64,000 bases of DNA from Synechococcus sp. WH 7805 (GCF_000153285.1 NZ_CH724168.1:576096-640095), one strand, 5' to 3'; shown: positions 37,170 through 47,700, counted from the stretch's first letter. Notes: generated from the sequence alone by a model not told the origin. Translations and numbers: made by a program.

Positions 37170-38399
37170 TCAAAGCCGGCACAGACGTTGGTCGGGATCG
37201 AGCTCGACCTTCAATTGCTGGAGTGATGGCAACCAGGATCCAAAGGCATCCTTCAATTCCTGGTCATGACAGGGAAGATGATCATGGAGCTGAGCGAGAT
37301 GAACCCCTGGGTTCAGCGCCATCAAGGCATGGCTCACACAATCCATCCATTCCAAGGCATGCTTCCGTCCAGGAAGGTCCCCAGGTGTCCAGGCCGCAGT
37401 GATCCAGGGTTTCCACACTGCATCGCGATGAATGAAGGATGTCGAAGCTGCCGCAACAGTGCCGGTTGCCCCACCCAGTTGCTGAGCGCTGATTCGGCAG
37501 GAAGGATGCGGTCTCCTCATCATCTGCTCCCGAAGACGATCAACAACTGACTCGGCCTGCTCACCCCAACTGCTGCCGAGCCTGCCGAGCACCTCACAGT
37601 GGAAAGGCGAGGGTTTTTGATCACTCGTCAGCCGGCCGAAAACCGGAAGTGACAGCTGATCAGCACAGATCTCAGCGGCTTCCCCCGCCAACGCCGGGAG
37701 CAGATCAGGTGTGCCCCCATCGGGAACACATTCCACGGCGTAGACCTCGACGTGGTCACCCCAGGACCATTGGAGACTGGCTGAAGGGAGCCACTGCTCT
37801 GCCGAACGGATCCAATTCGGCAATGCATCAACAGTGATGCGCTCCTGCAGAACGGCCAAGGGCTTGATCGGGCGAGTCCTCAGGTCCAGTCCTGTCACGA
37901 CGGCAAAAAAAGGTGCCGCTCCAAGAAGGGCACGCCAGTACCTGGCAGCCCGTTCATCACCGATGACGTCATGACGGTGAACATTGAAAGCAACACCATT
38001 GCCCCAGACACCCTCGATCCGCTGGATGTGGTCCATGGCCAAACCTTGTAAGCGACTCAGCGGACCCATGCCACCGGTGAGAAGGAAGCCAGATCCAGGC
38101 ACTCCCGACAGCCCGATCGGCAGAGCGCGTTGATGAGAGCGCAGGCCTTCCAGCAGTTCAGCCATTGTGAGGCCGGTACCGATTGTGACCAGAGAAGATG
38201 CCTCGTGATACCGGAGCTCCCGGTAATGCCTTTTGAGATCAAGCGTCCAGAGTCCATTGCCAGCACAACGACTGCTGGTGCCACCGGAGCTCACCAACAA
38301 TGGGGTTGGATGCAGAGGGTGAGCCAGAACGGCCGGAAGTAGATCAGGGTTAAGGCTCAGCCGTCCTTCAGACCTTGCATCCTTAGCCAAAGCATTCAT
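37170..38399 (-). CDS. FAD-linked oxidoreductase (VAO/PCMH type)
   Basis: From ATG at 38399 it is 409 residues. The FAD domain has LLVSSGGTSSRC, SLVTIGTGLTMAELLEGLR, and GVPGSGFLLTGGMGPLSR, the pattern of the vanillyl-alcohol-oxidase/PCMH superfamily, with a C-terminal BBE-like end (LDPDQRLCRL). It would oxidise a small alcohol, sugar or amine; the substrate is unknown. The frame stays open to 38708 but that would run through the divergent cbiX start, so the internal ATG is chosen. Confidence 0.72.
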   Translation of the reverse strand: MNALAKDARSEGRLSLNPDLLPAVLAHPLHPTPLLVSSGGTSSRCAGNGLWTLDLKRHYRELRYHEASSLVTIGTGLTMAELLEGLRSHQRALPIGLSGVPGSGFLLTGGMGPLSRLQGLAMDHIQRIEGVWGNGVAFNVHRHDVIGDERAARYWRALLGAAPFFAVVTGLDLRTRPIKPLAVLQERITVDALPNWIRSAEQWLPSASLQWSWGDHVEVYAVECVPDGGTPDLLPALAGEAAEICADQLSLPVFGRLTSDQKPSPFHCEVLGRLGSSWGEQAESVVDRLREQMMRRPHPSCRISAQQLGGATGTVAAASTSFIHRDAVWKPWITAAWTPGDLPGRKHALEWMDCVSHALMALNPGVHLAQLHDHLPCHDQELKDAFGSWLPSLQQLKVELDPDQRLCRL

Positions 38400-38450
38400 G
38401 AGATCACGCGCACTGGAGACGAATAGGTTCGTTGCAGATGCACCCTCAGT

Positions 38451-39545
38451 GTGACCCTGCCGCTCGATGCTCTTTCTGATCGGAAACATGGTGTTCTGAT
38501 CTGCGGCCATGGGAGCCGGAACCGGCTGGCGGTTGAGGAATTCGAAGGCCTCGCCCACGGCCTGAAGGCCAGGCTTCCAGATCTTCCTGTGGAGTACGGA
38601 TTTCTTGAATTTGCACAACCCATTCTCCGTGAAGGACTCGATCGCCTCCGGGCCCAGGGAGTTGAAAAGGTTCTGGCCATCCCAGCGATGCTGTTCGCCG
38701 CTGGCCACGCAAAGAATGACATTCCATCGGTCCTTAACACCTACAGCGCTGAAACGGGTCTGGACATCGATTACGGACGAGAACTGGGCGTTGATCGACT
38801 GATGATTGCGGCGGCGGGGGCACGGATCCGCGAGGCCCTTTCGGCGGCGGGTCCATGCCCAGCGGCGGACACCCTGTTGGTCGTCGTTGGACGTGGATCG
38901 TCCGATCCCGATGCCAATTCGAATGTGGCCAAAGTGACTCGCATGCTGGTGGAAGGCTTTGGCTTCGGCTGGGGCGAAACGGTGTATTCAGGCGTGACAT
39001 TTCCCTTGGTCGATCCAGGTCTGCGGCACGTCGTGAAGCTGGGGTTCAAGCGAATCGTCGTCTTTCCCTATTTCCTGTTTTCAGGGGTCTTGGTCAGCCG
39101 GATCCGACAGCACACCCATGGCGTTGCGGATGATCACCCCAACGTCGAATTCCTTGAGGCCTCTTATCTCGGAGATCACAGCTTTGTGCTCGACACCTTC
39201 ATAGAGAGGGTGAAGGAAGTGCTGGGGGGAGAAGCGTCCATGAACTGCTCGCTATGCAAATACAGGGCACAGGTGCTGGGGTTCGAGCAGGAGGTGGGTT
39301 TGGACCAAGCCAGTCACCACCATCACGTGGAGGGCCTGACAGAAGCCTGCGACCTATGTGAAAAGGAGTGCACAGGCGCCTGCCAACCTGACGGAATCCC
39401 AATCCCGCTTGGAGGCGCCCACCACCATCATCACAACCATGATCACGGACATCACCATCCTTACCCCCACGCCGACCACCCCCTCGGACCGAGCACACTT
39501 CGGCGGGCCCCGTCAAAAGAAGACACACCTGAGGCTGAAAGCTGA
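38451..39545 (+). CDS. cbiX: Sirohydrochlorin cobalto-/ferro-chelatase CbiX-like, with His-rich tail
   Basis: From GTG at 38451 it is 364 residues. Two CbiX-like halves are visible, starting LICGHGSRNRLAVEEFEGL and LLVVVGRGSSDPDANSN, with His at the metal-insertion site of the first. CbiX inserts cobalt into sirohydrochlorin in the early (anaerobic-type) cobalamin pathway; related SirB inserts iron for siroheme. The C-terminus has four Cys (CSLCKY, CDLCEKECTGAC) and a long His-rich tail (HHHHHNHDHGHHH), likely a metal store or iron-sulfur site. Divergent from the FAD oxidoreductase. Confidence 0.88.
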   Translation: MTLPLDALSDRKHGVLICGHGSRNRLAVEEFEGLAHGLKARLPDLPVEYGFLEFAQPILREGLDRLRAQGVEKVLAIPAMLFAAGHAKNDIPSVLNTYSAETGLDIDYGRELGVDRLMIAAAGARIREALSAAGPCPAADTLLVVVGRGSSDPDANSNVAKVTRMLVEGFGFGWGETVYSGVTFPLVDPGLRHVVKLGFKRIVVFPYFLFSGVLVSRIRQHTHGVADDHPNVEFLEASYLGDHSFVLDTFIERVKEVLGGEASMNCSLCKYRAQVLGFEQEVGLDQASHHHHVEGLTEACDLCEKECTGACQPDGIPIPLGGAHHHHHNHDHGHHHPYPHADHPLGPSTLRRAPSKEDTPEAES

Positions 39546-39639
39546 AGCAAATCAGTCATATCTCCATGCTCACCCGTCTCTGTCTCGACGAGTCCAAGAA
39601 GACACAAGGTCATCAGCGAAACTAATCGGTCATTGAATT

Positions 39640-39686
39640 TGTGGAGAAGACGGGTCTTTTTCCACTGATTGGCGAACTTTTCCACA
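39640..39686. promoter_or_regulatory. Cluster of three DnaA-box-like sites in a 347-bp intergenic region
   Basis: Within the non-coding stretch 39546-39892, TTTTCCACA occurs exactly at 39678-39686, TTTTCCACT at 39658-39666, and TGTGGAGAA (inverse of TTCTCCACA) at 39640-39648. TTTTCCACA is a known cyanobacterial DnaA box. The remaining intergenic sequence holds no convincing gene. Binding is not shown. Confidence 0.4.
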
Positions 39687-39892
39687 GCTCTTCTCATGAA
39701 ACGACTGCTCCAGCGATGAGGCTGTGGTTATTTCAAACTGCAACCAAATCGACTTGACAACTGAGACATTTCCGCTGAAGGAGCCGATCAACGCCGCAAC
39801 TTGCGCAAAGAACACTCTCATGGCAATGAGTCTCAATCAAGATCAGGATTTGATCGCATAGAAACGCCTGCTTTGACGAGAAGGGGTTTGTT

Positions 39893-40195
39893 GTGGCTTC
39901 CTTGCGTGTGAATGATCGCTGCCTGAAGGGCTTAATGGACCGCAACCACCTGGAACGCTGCATTGATACGGAAGTACCCCTTAATGAAGCTGAGGCTCCT
40001 TTTGTGAGTCTTGAAGCGGAAATTCCTGAAGTTCTCTACAAGGGCCTGAAGGAGTTCATCGTCTCCAATCCTTCTTGGGATCAATACCAGGTCATGAGCT
40101 CAGCACTCGCCCATTTTTTGTTTCAAAATGGTTGTTCCGAAAGGGCTGTCACGCAGCGCTATCTCGATGATCTCTTCAGCCGCAAGCAGGCTTGA
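39893..40195 (+). CDS. DUF2811 family protein
   Basis: The 100-residue protein has the DUF2811 core: HLERCIDTEVPLNEAEAPF, then FVSLEAEIPEVLYKGLKEF and SSALAHFLFQNGCSERAVTQ. The family is conserved across cyanobacteria and is of unknown function. The GTG at 39893 is preceded by AAGGGG, but an ATG at 39935 also has AAGGG nearby and would give 86 residues. Its end overlaps the convergent GMC oxidoreductase by 20 bp. Confidence 0.8.
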   Translation: MASLRVNDRCLKGLMDRNHLERCIDTEVPLNEAEAPFVSLEAEIPEVLYKGLKEFIVSNPSWDQYQVMSSALAHFLFQNGCSERAVTQRYLDDLFSRKQA

Positions 40196-41831
40196 GAGCT
40201 TCCAGGCAGGCTCGACGGGTGATGGCCATCATTGTGAGGGTTGGGCTTTGCCACCCGGATGAAGGCCAGCAGGCACCATCCACCACCAGCACATTCCGGC
40301 ACCGCCACAGACGGTTGTAAGCGTCCACCACACTCGTTTGTTCACTGTGGCCCATGGGCGCCCCACCCACTTCATGGATGTAATAGCCCGGCGGAGGGGA
40401 ATCCTCCTGAACAGCGATGGCTCCACGAATGAGTGGTTCCACGAAAGGGAGATGAATCAAATCAGGAAGTGATGCAGGCGTACCGCCGGCAACGCCAATG
40501 CAGTCCTCGATTGTCCCTTGCATATGGGTCACCATTGCTTTTTCGTTGTCCCCCCAGCGACAGCTGATCATGGGCATCGGCACCCCAAACTGATCACAAC
40601 GATCGGAGAGCGTGACTCGATTGGTCTCTGAGGCCAGGACCTCTCCATGGCCAATCAGAAAGCCGAGGCGTTGATCCGGGTGACGCTTCAGCCACCAAGG
40701 GGGATCAAAGCGATTGATCGCCCCCCAGAGTCCATATCCCCGCAGAAACGAACGCCCCTTGCAGTAGGCAGGATAATTTCCGAACGGCAGGAAAAAGCTT
40801 CCCGCACCGGAAAGGAGGCTCGAAGGATCATGCACCTGCATGGGCTTGCGGCCGGTCAGCGATGGCACCGAAAAGAATCGGCAACAGGACACGTGATCCA
40901 TGAGGCCCTGTCCCAGCAAGCACGATGGATCGTGGAAACCGCGGGAATCCTGCTTTTGCTCCGATTGCAAAAGCAACCGAAGGCTGGCGATGGTGGAAGC
41001 GCACAGCACAATCAAATCGGCCTCGAGCAAACGCTGCTCTCCGCTGGAACGATTCACCACAACGACGGCTCGGGCTTTGTCCTGTCCGGGATGCAGCACC
41101 AAATTCACGGCCATGAAGCCACTGAGCATCTCCACTCGGCCCGTGGCCATGGCACGACGCAAAGTGGATCCGTTACTGCTGGACTTGGGCCAGGACGACT
41201 GGGAACCAGCCGCGTGTGCTTCAAAACCGCGGGAGTGAATGAATGGAACATCCCGATGCCTGAGCAAGGCGGTCCGGAAGCGCTCTTCCTCAGGGAGCAG
41301 GGGCAGAGGAGGTGCCAGCAAGCCATCGGGAAGATGCTGGAGGCCATCGGTGTTCCCCCTCACCTCAAACAACCGCTCTAATGCGCCGTAATGAGGGTCA
41401 AGATCCTCGTGACCAATCGGCCAGCTTTCCCCGTAGCCATCGGCATCAGCGGCCTTGAAGTCATAGTCAGAAAGACGCAGAGTGATTCCACCCCAGGTCA
41501 GGCTGCGACCACCCACCTGACGGCCTTGAGTCCAAAGGAAAGGCTGATCCGCGGGAGTGCTGTAGGGGTACTGATATTCATCGGCATAGAGCGCTGGATT
41601 CTGCTTCCAGTAACCAGGATGCTGGGATTGCCGTTGATGACGGCCGCTCAACAGCCCCTCGGCTCGCCGACAGCTATTTATCGGTTCTGATCCCAGTGCT
41701 TGTTCAGAGGAAAGATCAGGGCCTGCTTCTACAACAAGAACGCGAACGCCTGCTTCGGCAAGGGTCATCGCAGCCACACCTCCGGTGGCTCCGGATCCGA
41801 TCACGATGGCCTCAAATGGATGATGCGGCAT
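40176..41831 (-). CDS. GMC-family FAD oxidoreductase
   Basis: The 551 residues begin with the FAD motif VIGSGATGGVAAMTLAEAG and VEAGPD. Further GMC features are GGRSLTWGG, an Ala/Ser-rich ADLIVLCASTIASLRLLLQS, and the C-terminal VVDGACWPSSGWQSPTLTMMA. GMC enzymes oxidise alcohols such as choline, glucose or cholesterol; the substrate is unknown. Start ATG at 41831. The 3' end overlaps the DUF2811 gene. Confidence 0.85.
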   Translation of the reverse strand: MPHHPFEAIVIGSGATGGVAAMTLAEAGVRVLVVEAGPDLSSEQALGSEPINSCRRAEGLLSGRHQRQSQHPGYWKQNPALYADEYQYPYSTPADQPFLWTQGRQVGGRSLTWGGITLRLSDYDFKAADADGYGESWPIGHEDLDPHYGALERLFEVRGNTDGLQHLPDGLLAPPLPLLPEEERFRTALLRHRDVPFIHSRGFEAHAAGSQSSWPKSSSNGSTLRRAMATGRVEMLSGFMAVNLVLHPGQDKARAVVVVNRSSGEQRLLEADLIVLCASTIASLRLLLQSEQKQDSRGFHDPSCLLGQGLMDHVSCCRFFSVPSLTGRKPMQVHDPSSLLSGAGSFFLPFGNYPAYCKGRSFLRGYGLWGAINRFDPPWWLKRHPDQRLGFLIGHGEVLASETNRVTLSDRCDQFGVPMPMISCRWGDNEKAMVTHMQGTIEDCIGVAGGTPASLPDLIHLPFVEPLIRGAIAVQEDSPPPGYYIHEVGGAPMGHSEQTSVVDAYNRLWRCRNVLVVDGACWPSSGWQSPTLTMMAITRRACLEALKPACG

Positions 41832-41957
41832 TGGTTTGGAGTCGATCCAATTCAGGGCGCTCGATTGTCAGAGAATCCAGAGGAGTTGCGATGTTGCGAT
41901 GGCCAAGAAACCCTGCAAACATCTTCTTGCCAAAACGAACAATCGCCAAAAAGCAAT

Positions 41958-41980
41958 AAAAAAACCCCACGACTGTGGGG
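41958..41980 (-). terminator. Rho-independent terminator of tRNA-fMet
   Basis: On the minus strand, stem CCCCAC-AGTC-GTGGGG is followed by seven T. It lies 12 bp beyond the tRNA 3' end. Confidence 0.85.
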
Positions 41981-41992
41981 CTATTTTGGAAT

Positions 41993-42069
<77 letters not shown>

Positions 42070-42119
42070 GTGACTCAATCATCATACAACTTGGTGTCGA
42101 ACGACACCACGAATCTCGT

Positions 42120-43091
42120 TCAAGAACGCAGCTCTCCTTCCACCACGAGCTGAACCCCAGCGTTGAGAAGGAGGAGTTGCTCCTCCAGCTCCTGAAGACC
42201 GCTGGGCGTGAGCCAATCCAACTGGCGCAACACATGCAAAGCAACAGCCTGCTTGGCGCGACGAGCACCATCGACCACCTTGATGGCAACACCGAGGCCG
42301 TCGCCTGTTCGACTCAGGCATTGCATTCCCTCAGCACCTCCTTTGCTAATCACCTGCTTGTGTGAGCGGCGCATCAGCTCGGTATCAAACCGTCCCTCCC
42401 CTGCCACAATCTCGGGGTGAGCCAGCATGGCCCGACTGATCTGCTCCATCTCCGCATGAGTAGAAGCACCGAGATGGGCGTAGAGGAGACCGATCTGGGC
42501 TAACTGCAATCTGAGAGTGGGAGCTCCGCAATCGTCCCGTTCGGCCACGAGCTCTTCCACAGGTAGACCGAGCAGTTCAGCGACACGACGATTCACCTCT
42601 TGCTGAACGGGATGATCTCCACGCAGATACGTGTCGAGAGGCCAACCCATCTTCTTGGCTGTAATCAAGAATCCGGCATGTTTTCCGGAACAGTTGTGTT
42701 CGAGAGGACTGCGAGCGCCATCAGGAATGGGGCATTGGAGATGGTGACTGTCCAACTCGGCATTCCACAGCAGACGAAACGCCTCCCTGGCATGGGACGG
42801 AGTGCCGGCATGAGAAGCACAGCTGATTGCGATTCCCCGTTCCCCACAGCTGTAAGACTCCGATGCTCCGCTGCTCAATAAAGGCAAAGCCTGAAAGGGT
42901 TTGAGTGCAGAACGAACGAACGTCTCATGATCCGGCTCTCCGGCTCTCATCAACACACGACCGCGGCTGTCACACACCACGACATGAACCCGATGGGTGG
43001 ATTCAATCGACGCGCCTCGCTTCAGGTGCACTTCCAGTGGGGGAGTCGCGGTCGATCGAGCAGAACCTCTGTATCCGGATGGAAGCGGCAT
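42120..43091 (-). CDS. L-asparaginase II family protein
   Basis: The 323 residues match the PF06089-type asparaginase II family: LKRGASIESTHRVHVVVCD, SALKPFQALPLLSSG, CASHAGTPSHAREAF, HNCSGKHAGFL and PEIVAGEGRFDTELMR. This class, thermolabile in Rhizobium (AnsA), hydrolyses asparagine to aspartate and ammonia and is unrelated to the well-known type I/II enzymes of E. coli. No signal peptide is seen, so it is cytosolic. Start is ATG at 43091. The tRNA-fMet gene follows 50 bp downstream on the same strand. Confidence 0.85.
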   Translation of the reverse strand: MPLPSGYRGSARSTATPPLEVHLKRGASIESTHRVHVVVCDSRGRVLMRAGEPDHETFVRSALKPFQALPLLSSGASESYSCGERGIAISCASHAGTPSHAREAFRLLWNAELDSHHLQCPIPDGARSPLEHNCSGKHAGFLITAKKMGWPLDTYLRGDHPVQQEVNRRVAELLGLPVEELVAERDDCGAPTLRLQLAQIGLLYAHLGASTHAEMEQISRAMLAHPEIVAGEGRFDTELMRRSHKQVISKGGAEGMQCLSRTGDGLGVAIKVVDGARRAKQAVALHVLRQLDWLTPSGLQELEEQLLLLNAGVQLVVEGELRS

Positions 43092-43114
43092 GAAAGTGAC
43101 GATGTCCCTCGGAT

Positions 43115-43609
43115 TCAGAGAGCTTGACAGATGCTCGCGCCCCCAAGCATCAGACCGGTAACAAGCGCCATTGCACGGCCGAGGCGGCCGAGAATCGGAC
43201 GAACTTCGTGTTGGGCAAGAAGGAGATCACGCTCGCGCCAGGACAGGGGCTTTTCCCAGACCTGACCGTCGTACCAACCTGACTCTTCATATTCGACTTT
43301 CTCTGACAGCAAGCGTTTATGCACATAGCTCCATCCAAGCCATTGACGCACCAGAAGCAGCATCGGCAGCACGAGGGCAGCGACACCCCCCGCCAGACAC
43401 AGTCGTACCGGGTCATGACGAAGGGTCCAGCTTCCACTGGCCACAAGAACACTGACCGGTGAGATCAAAAGCCAATTGATCAGAAGAGCCCGGTCGAGAT
43501 CATTCTGCGACTGACAAGGCCACGAAAAAAACCAAGAACGGGTGAATTCAATGAACTCCTCCTGGGGACGCTGCTCAGGAGGAACAGGACAGGACACGCT
43601 GGAGACCAT
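43115..43609 (-). CDS. CGLD27-like (DUF1230) membrane protein
   Basis: The 164-residue protein has an N-terminal segment typical of the family (CPVPPEQRPQEEFIEFTRSW), two hydrophobic hairpins (LLISPVSVLVASG, AALVLPMLLLVRQWLG), then YEESGWYDGQVWEKPLSW and REVRPILGR-like C-terminus. CGLD27 is conserved in the green lineage and diatoms; in plants it is a chloroplast protein linked to iron stress. In cyanobacteria the role is unknown. ATG at 43609; rsfS is immediately upstream (9 bp). Confidence 0.82.
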   Translation of the reverse strand: MVSSVSCPVPPEQRPQEEFIEFTRSWFFSWPCQSQNDLDRALLINWLLISPVSVLVASGSWTLRHDPVRLCLAGGVAALVLPMLLLVRQWLGWSYVHKRLLSEKVEYEESGWYDGQVWEKPLSWRERDLLLAQHEVRPILGRLGRAMALVTGLMLGGASICQAL

Positions 43610-43618
43610 GAAGGGATC

Positions 43619-43984
43619 TCAGTCCTCGGTGGATGTGGAGGTTAGATGGGGACGGCGATGGCCGTGGCTCCAGAACGCTTCCAAGTCGTAGTAACGGCGC
43701 TCTCCTGGCTGAAGAACATGAACGATCAGTTCGCCGTAATCCAAAAGGGCCCATCGCCCTTCATTGATGCCTTCCTTGCGGAGGGGCAGGCGCTGAGCTT
43801 CGTCCTCCAGCCGATCTTCGACGGAACGGGCGATTGCGCGAACCTGAACGTCGCTCTGTCCACCAGCAATCACCATCCAGTCCGCCAGGCTTGAGACTTC
43901 ATCCACGCGAATCAGCTGGATATCCACAGCCTTGCGGTCATCACAGGCATCAGCTGCCAGTTCAGCCAGCTGCTCACTATCCAT
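43619..43984 (-). CDS. rsfS: Ribosome silencing factor RsfS
   Basis: From ATG at 43984 it is 121 residues. The RsfS fold is apparent: DRKAVDIQLIRVDEVSSLAD, WMVIAGGQSDVQVRAIA, and the C-terminal WALLDYGELIVHVLQPGER and YYDLEAFW. RsfS binds ribosomal protein L14 and blocks subunit joining when nutrients are low. It overlaps the upstream DUF3318 gene by 8 bp. A longer frame to 44224 is in the wrong reading for that gene and is ignored. Confidence 0.93.
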   Translation of the reverse strand: MDSEQLAELAADACDDRKAVDIQLIRVDEVSSLADWMVIAGGQSDVQVRAIARSVEDRLEDEAQRLPLRKEGINEGRWALLDYGELIVHVLQPGERRYYDLEAFWSHGHRRPHLTSTSTED

Positions 43985-44612
43985 AAACGTTCTCACTGGT
44001 GACGGATTGACGGGACCCCTGTTGCTGCGCCATTTCGGCCCGCGCCTTTCCAGCACTCTTGCGCAAAGCCTCGAGACGGTCCTCATAAAACCCCCTCTTC
44101 TTCTTCTTTCTGGTCTTCTCCACCAGATCCTTGAGAGCGCCACCGAGGCTCTTGTATGCATTCGGAACGCTGTAACCGAAGCGGCAGGCGAGATCGATCG
44201 CCCGCTCATCTGCCGCAATGGCATCTCGCAAGCGCTTCTCGGCGTTGTTTTTCAGGTAGAGCCGGTAACCCGCGAAACCCGATAACCCCAAGGCCATGAT
44301 CAGCAGGAGTCCATCCTGGACCCAGAGCTCGCCGATCGCACCCCCAAGACCGATGGCCAACGCTGCCATCTCCCAACCATCCCTGGGGATGGTGTCGTTC
44401 TGAATCCGCCCCACCTCATGCCAGAAGAGCAAGTTGCGGTAATCCAGAGCCAGGCTGTCCCAGGCATCGAGATCAACCTGGATCTCCACTTCGTCGCGAC
44501 CGATTTCCTCCAGGGTGATCAGAGCAGGATCAACTGCTGCTGCGGCCTCAACGAACACCCAGCTCTGCATTTCGGGAGGCAGCAGCCCCTTCAGGCGCTG
44601 GAGTTCGCTCAT
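43977..44612 (-). CDS. DUF3318 family protein
   Basis: From ATG at 44612 it is 211 residues: SELQRLKGLLPPEMQSWVF, then a beta-rich acidic part (RDEVEIQVDLDAWDSLALD), NLLFWHEVGRIQNDTIPRDG, two transmembrane helices (LAIGLGGAIGE..., LLLIMALGLSGFAGYRLYL), and a basic helical tail. The segment FWHEVGRIQ contains His-Glu as in some membrane peptidases, but a zinc motif is incomplete. Conserved in cyanobacteria as DUF3318, unknown role. It overlaps rsfS by 8 bp. Confidence 0.75.
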   Translation of the reverse strand: MSELQRLKGLLPPEMQSWVFVEAAAAVDPALITLEEIGRDEVEIQVDLDAWDSLALDYRNLLFWHEVGRIQNDTIPRDGWEMAALAIGLGGAIGELWVQDGLLLIMALGLSGFAGYRLYLKNNAEKRLRDAIAADERAIDLACRFGYSVPNAYKSLGGALKDLVEKTRKKKKRGFYEDRLEALRKSAGKARAEMAQQQGSRQSVTSENVYG

Positions 44613-44731
44613 AATCGTCAATGATTCACCTGACCCTCAAAGTTAGCGACCGATCAGCTCGCTCTGTTGTAGGCGCGAGCAAACCCAATGGGCTGCGTGG
44701 GAGACTAAGCATGTTTGGCCACTGACGATCT

Positions 44732-47700
44732 ATGCCCAGGCGGAACGATCTGCATCGCATCCTCCTGCTGGGTTCGGGGCCAATTGTGATTGGCCAGGCC
44801 TGTGAATTCGACTACTCAGGAACGCAAGCCTGCAAAGCCCTGAAAGCAGAAGGATATGAGGTTGTTTTAGTTAATTCGAATCCCGCCTCGATCATGACTG
44901 ATCCGGAGATGGCGGATCGGACCTACGTCGAACCTCTCACTCCAGAGGTTGTCACGCGGGTGATCGAACGGGAGAGACCGGATGCTCTTTTACCAACAAT
45001 GGGGGGACAGACAGCGCTGAACCTGGCTGTTGCGCTGGCAGAGGACGGCACTCTGGATCGCTTCGGCATTGAATTGATTGGTGCTGACCTCAAGGCGATT
45101 CGCAAGGCGGAGGATCGGCAGCTCTTCAAGGAGGCCATGGAGCGGATCGGTGTGAAGGTTTGTCCTTCGGGAATCGCTTCCTCGATGGACGAAGCAAAGG
45201 ATGTTGGAGCCTCCATCGGCACATTCCCTCGCATCATTCGTCCTGCCTTCACGCTGGGAGGCAGCGGTGGAGGCATTGCCTACAACCCAGAGGAGTTCGA
45301 CGCCATCTGCAAGAGCGGCCTGGATGCAAGTCCGGTTTCGCAGATCCTCATCGAAAAGTCACTTCTCGGCTGGAAGGAATTCGAACTTGAGGTGATGCGC
45401 GATCTCGCCGACAACGTCGTGATTGTCTGCAGCATCGAAAACCTTGATCCGATGGGGGTGCACACGGGCGACTCGATCACAGTGGCACCCGCCCAGACGC
45501 TCACCGATCGTGAATACCAGCGCCTGCGGGACCAGTCCATCGCGATCATCCGTGAGATCGGCGTCGCGACAGGTGGCAGCAACATTCAGTTCGCGATCAA
45601 TCCTCAGGATGGCGACGTTGTGGTCATTGAGATGAACCCTCGAGTGAGCCGATCGTCTGCTCTGGCCAGCAAGGCCACGGGGTTCCCGATCGCAAAGATC
45701 GCTGCAAAGTTAGCCGTTGGATACACCCTCGATGAAATTCTGAACGACATCACAGGCAAGACACCAGCCTGCTTTGAGCCGACCATCGACTACGTCGTCA
45801 CCAAAGTCCCCCGCTTCGCCTTTGAAAAGTTCCGCGGGTCACCAGCCGTTCTGACCACGGCGATGAAATCCGTTGGTGAAGCCATGGCGATCGGCCGATG
45901 TTTCGAAGAATCGTTCCAGAAAGCCCTGCGATCTCTTGAAACAGGCCTCTCAGGCTGGGGAGGGGATCGTCCTGAACCAACGCTTGAGCCAGCCGAACTT
46001 GAACGGTCCTTACGCACCCCTTCACCCGAACGGATTCTCAGTGTTCGCTACGCGATGGTTGCAGGTCGGACCGATGCCGAGATCCATTCCCTCAGCAGCA
46101 TTGACCCCTGGTTCCTCGCCAAACTTCGCCGCTTAATTGATGCCGAGGAACGGCTTCTGCGCGGAAAGCGTTTGGATCAGCTCTCAAGCGACACCATGCT
46201 TGAGCTGAAACAGCTCGGCTTCTCTGATCGTCAAATTGCCTGGCAGACAGGCAGCAAGGAGCTTGAAGTCCGCGCCCGTCGCAACACACTCGCCATCCAA
46301 CCGGTCTTCAAAACCGTCGACACCTGCGCGGCTGAATTCGCTTCCTCAACGCCATATCACTACTCGACGTATGAGCGACCAGTGGGTCGCATCAACATCA
46401 AAGGAGATCTGGTTTTTCAGGCGCCAACAAGCGAAGTGTCAACTGACACCCGACGCAAGCTGATGATTTTGGGTGGTGGTCCGAACAGGATTGGCCAGGG
46501 CATTGAGTTCGACTATTGCTGCTGCCATGCCTCATTCTCCGCGCAAAACCAGGGGTACTGCACGGTGATGGTCAACAGCAATCCGGAAACGGTCTCCACC
46601 GACTACGACAGCAGCGATCGCTTGTACTTCGAGCCTCTCACCTTCGAGGATGTGCTGAACGTGATTGAAGCGGAGCGGCCGGCAGGGGTCATCGTTCAAT
46701 TCGGTGGTCAGACGCCCCTCAAGCTCGCTCTTCCTCTCCTGAGATGGTTTGAAACATCGCAAGGCCAGACAACCGGTACTCAGATCTGGGGGACCTCCCC
46801 TGAATCAATCGATCTTGCGGAAGACCGTGAACAGTTCGAAGCGATTCTCCGAGAACTGGAGATTCGGCAGCCACGCAATGGCCTGGCACGCAGTGACGGG
46901 GAGGCCAGGGCTGTCGCTGAAACGGTCGGATACCCAGTTGTGGTCCGCCCCTCATACGTTCTGGGCGGTCGCGCCATGGAAGTGGTCTACGACGAGAGCG
47001 AACTCAATCGCTACATGAACGAAGCCGTTCAGGTGGAGCCAGATCATCCGGTGCTCATCGACCAGTACCTCCAGAACGCCATTGAGGTTGACGTGGACGC
47101 CCTCTGTGATCAGGAGGGCACAGTTGTGATCGGAGGGCTGATGGAACACATCGAACCGGCAGGCATTCATTCCGGTGATTCCGCCTGCTGCCTTCCATCA
47201 ATATCTCTGGGGGCTGAGGCGCTGAACACCATCAAAGCCTGGACAAAAGCCCTGGCGCTTCGGCTGAACGTACGGGGATTGATCAACCTTCAGTTCGCCG
47301 TGCAAAGAGCCGAAAACGGTGAAGAGAGAGTCTTCATCATCGAAGCCAACCCGAGAGCATCAAGAACCGTGCCTTTCGTCGCCAAGGCCACGGGGGTGCC
47401 TCTCGCTCGCATAGCAACACGGGTGATGGCAGGAGAGAGTCTCGCGACCATCGGGTTGTTGCACGAACCAAGTCCACCCCTCCAGGCGGTGAAAGAAGCG
47501 GTGCTGCCGTTCAGACGATTTCCAGGGGCAGACTCGCTTCTGGGCCCTGAGATGCGTTCCACTGGAGAGGTGATGGGATGGGCTCCCGACTTCGGAATGG
47601 CTTATGCCAAAGCCGAGATCGCTGCGGGTGATGCCCTGCCAACGGAAGGTACGGTCTTCCTGTCAACCCACGACCGGGACAAACCTGCGTTGATCCCCGT

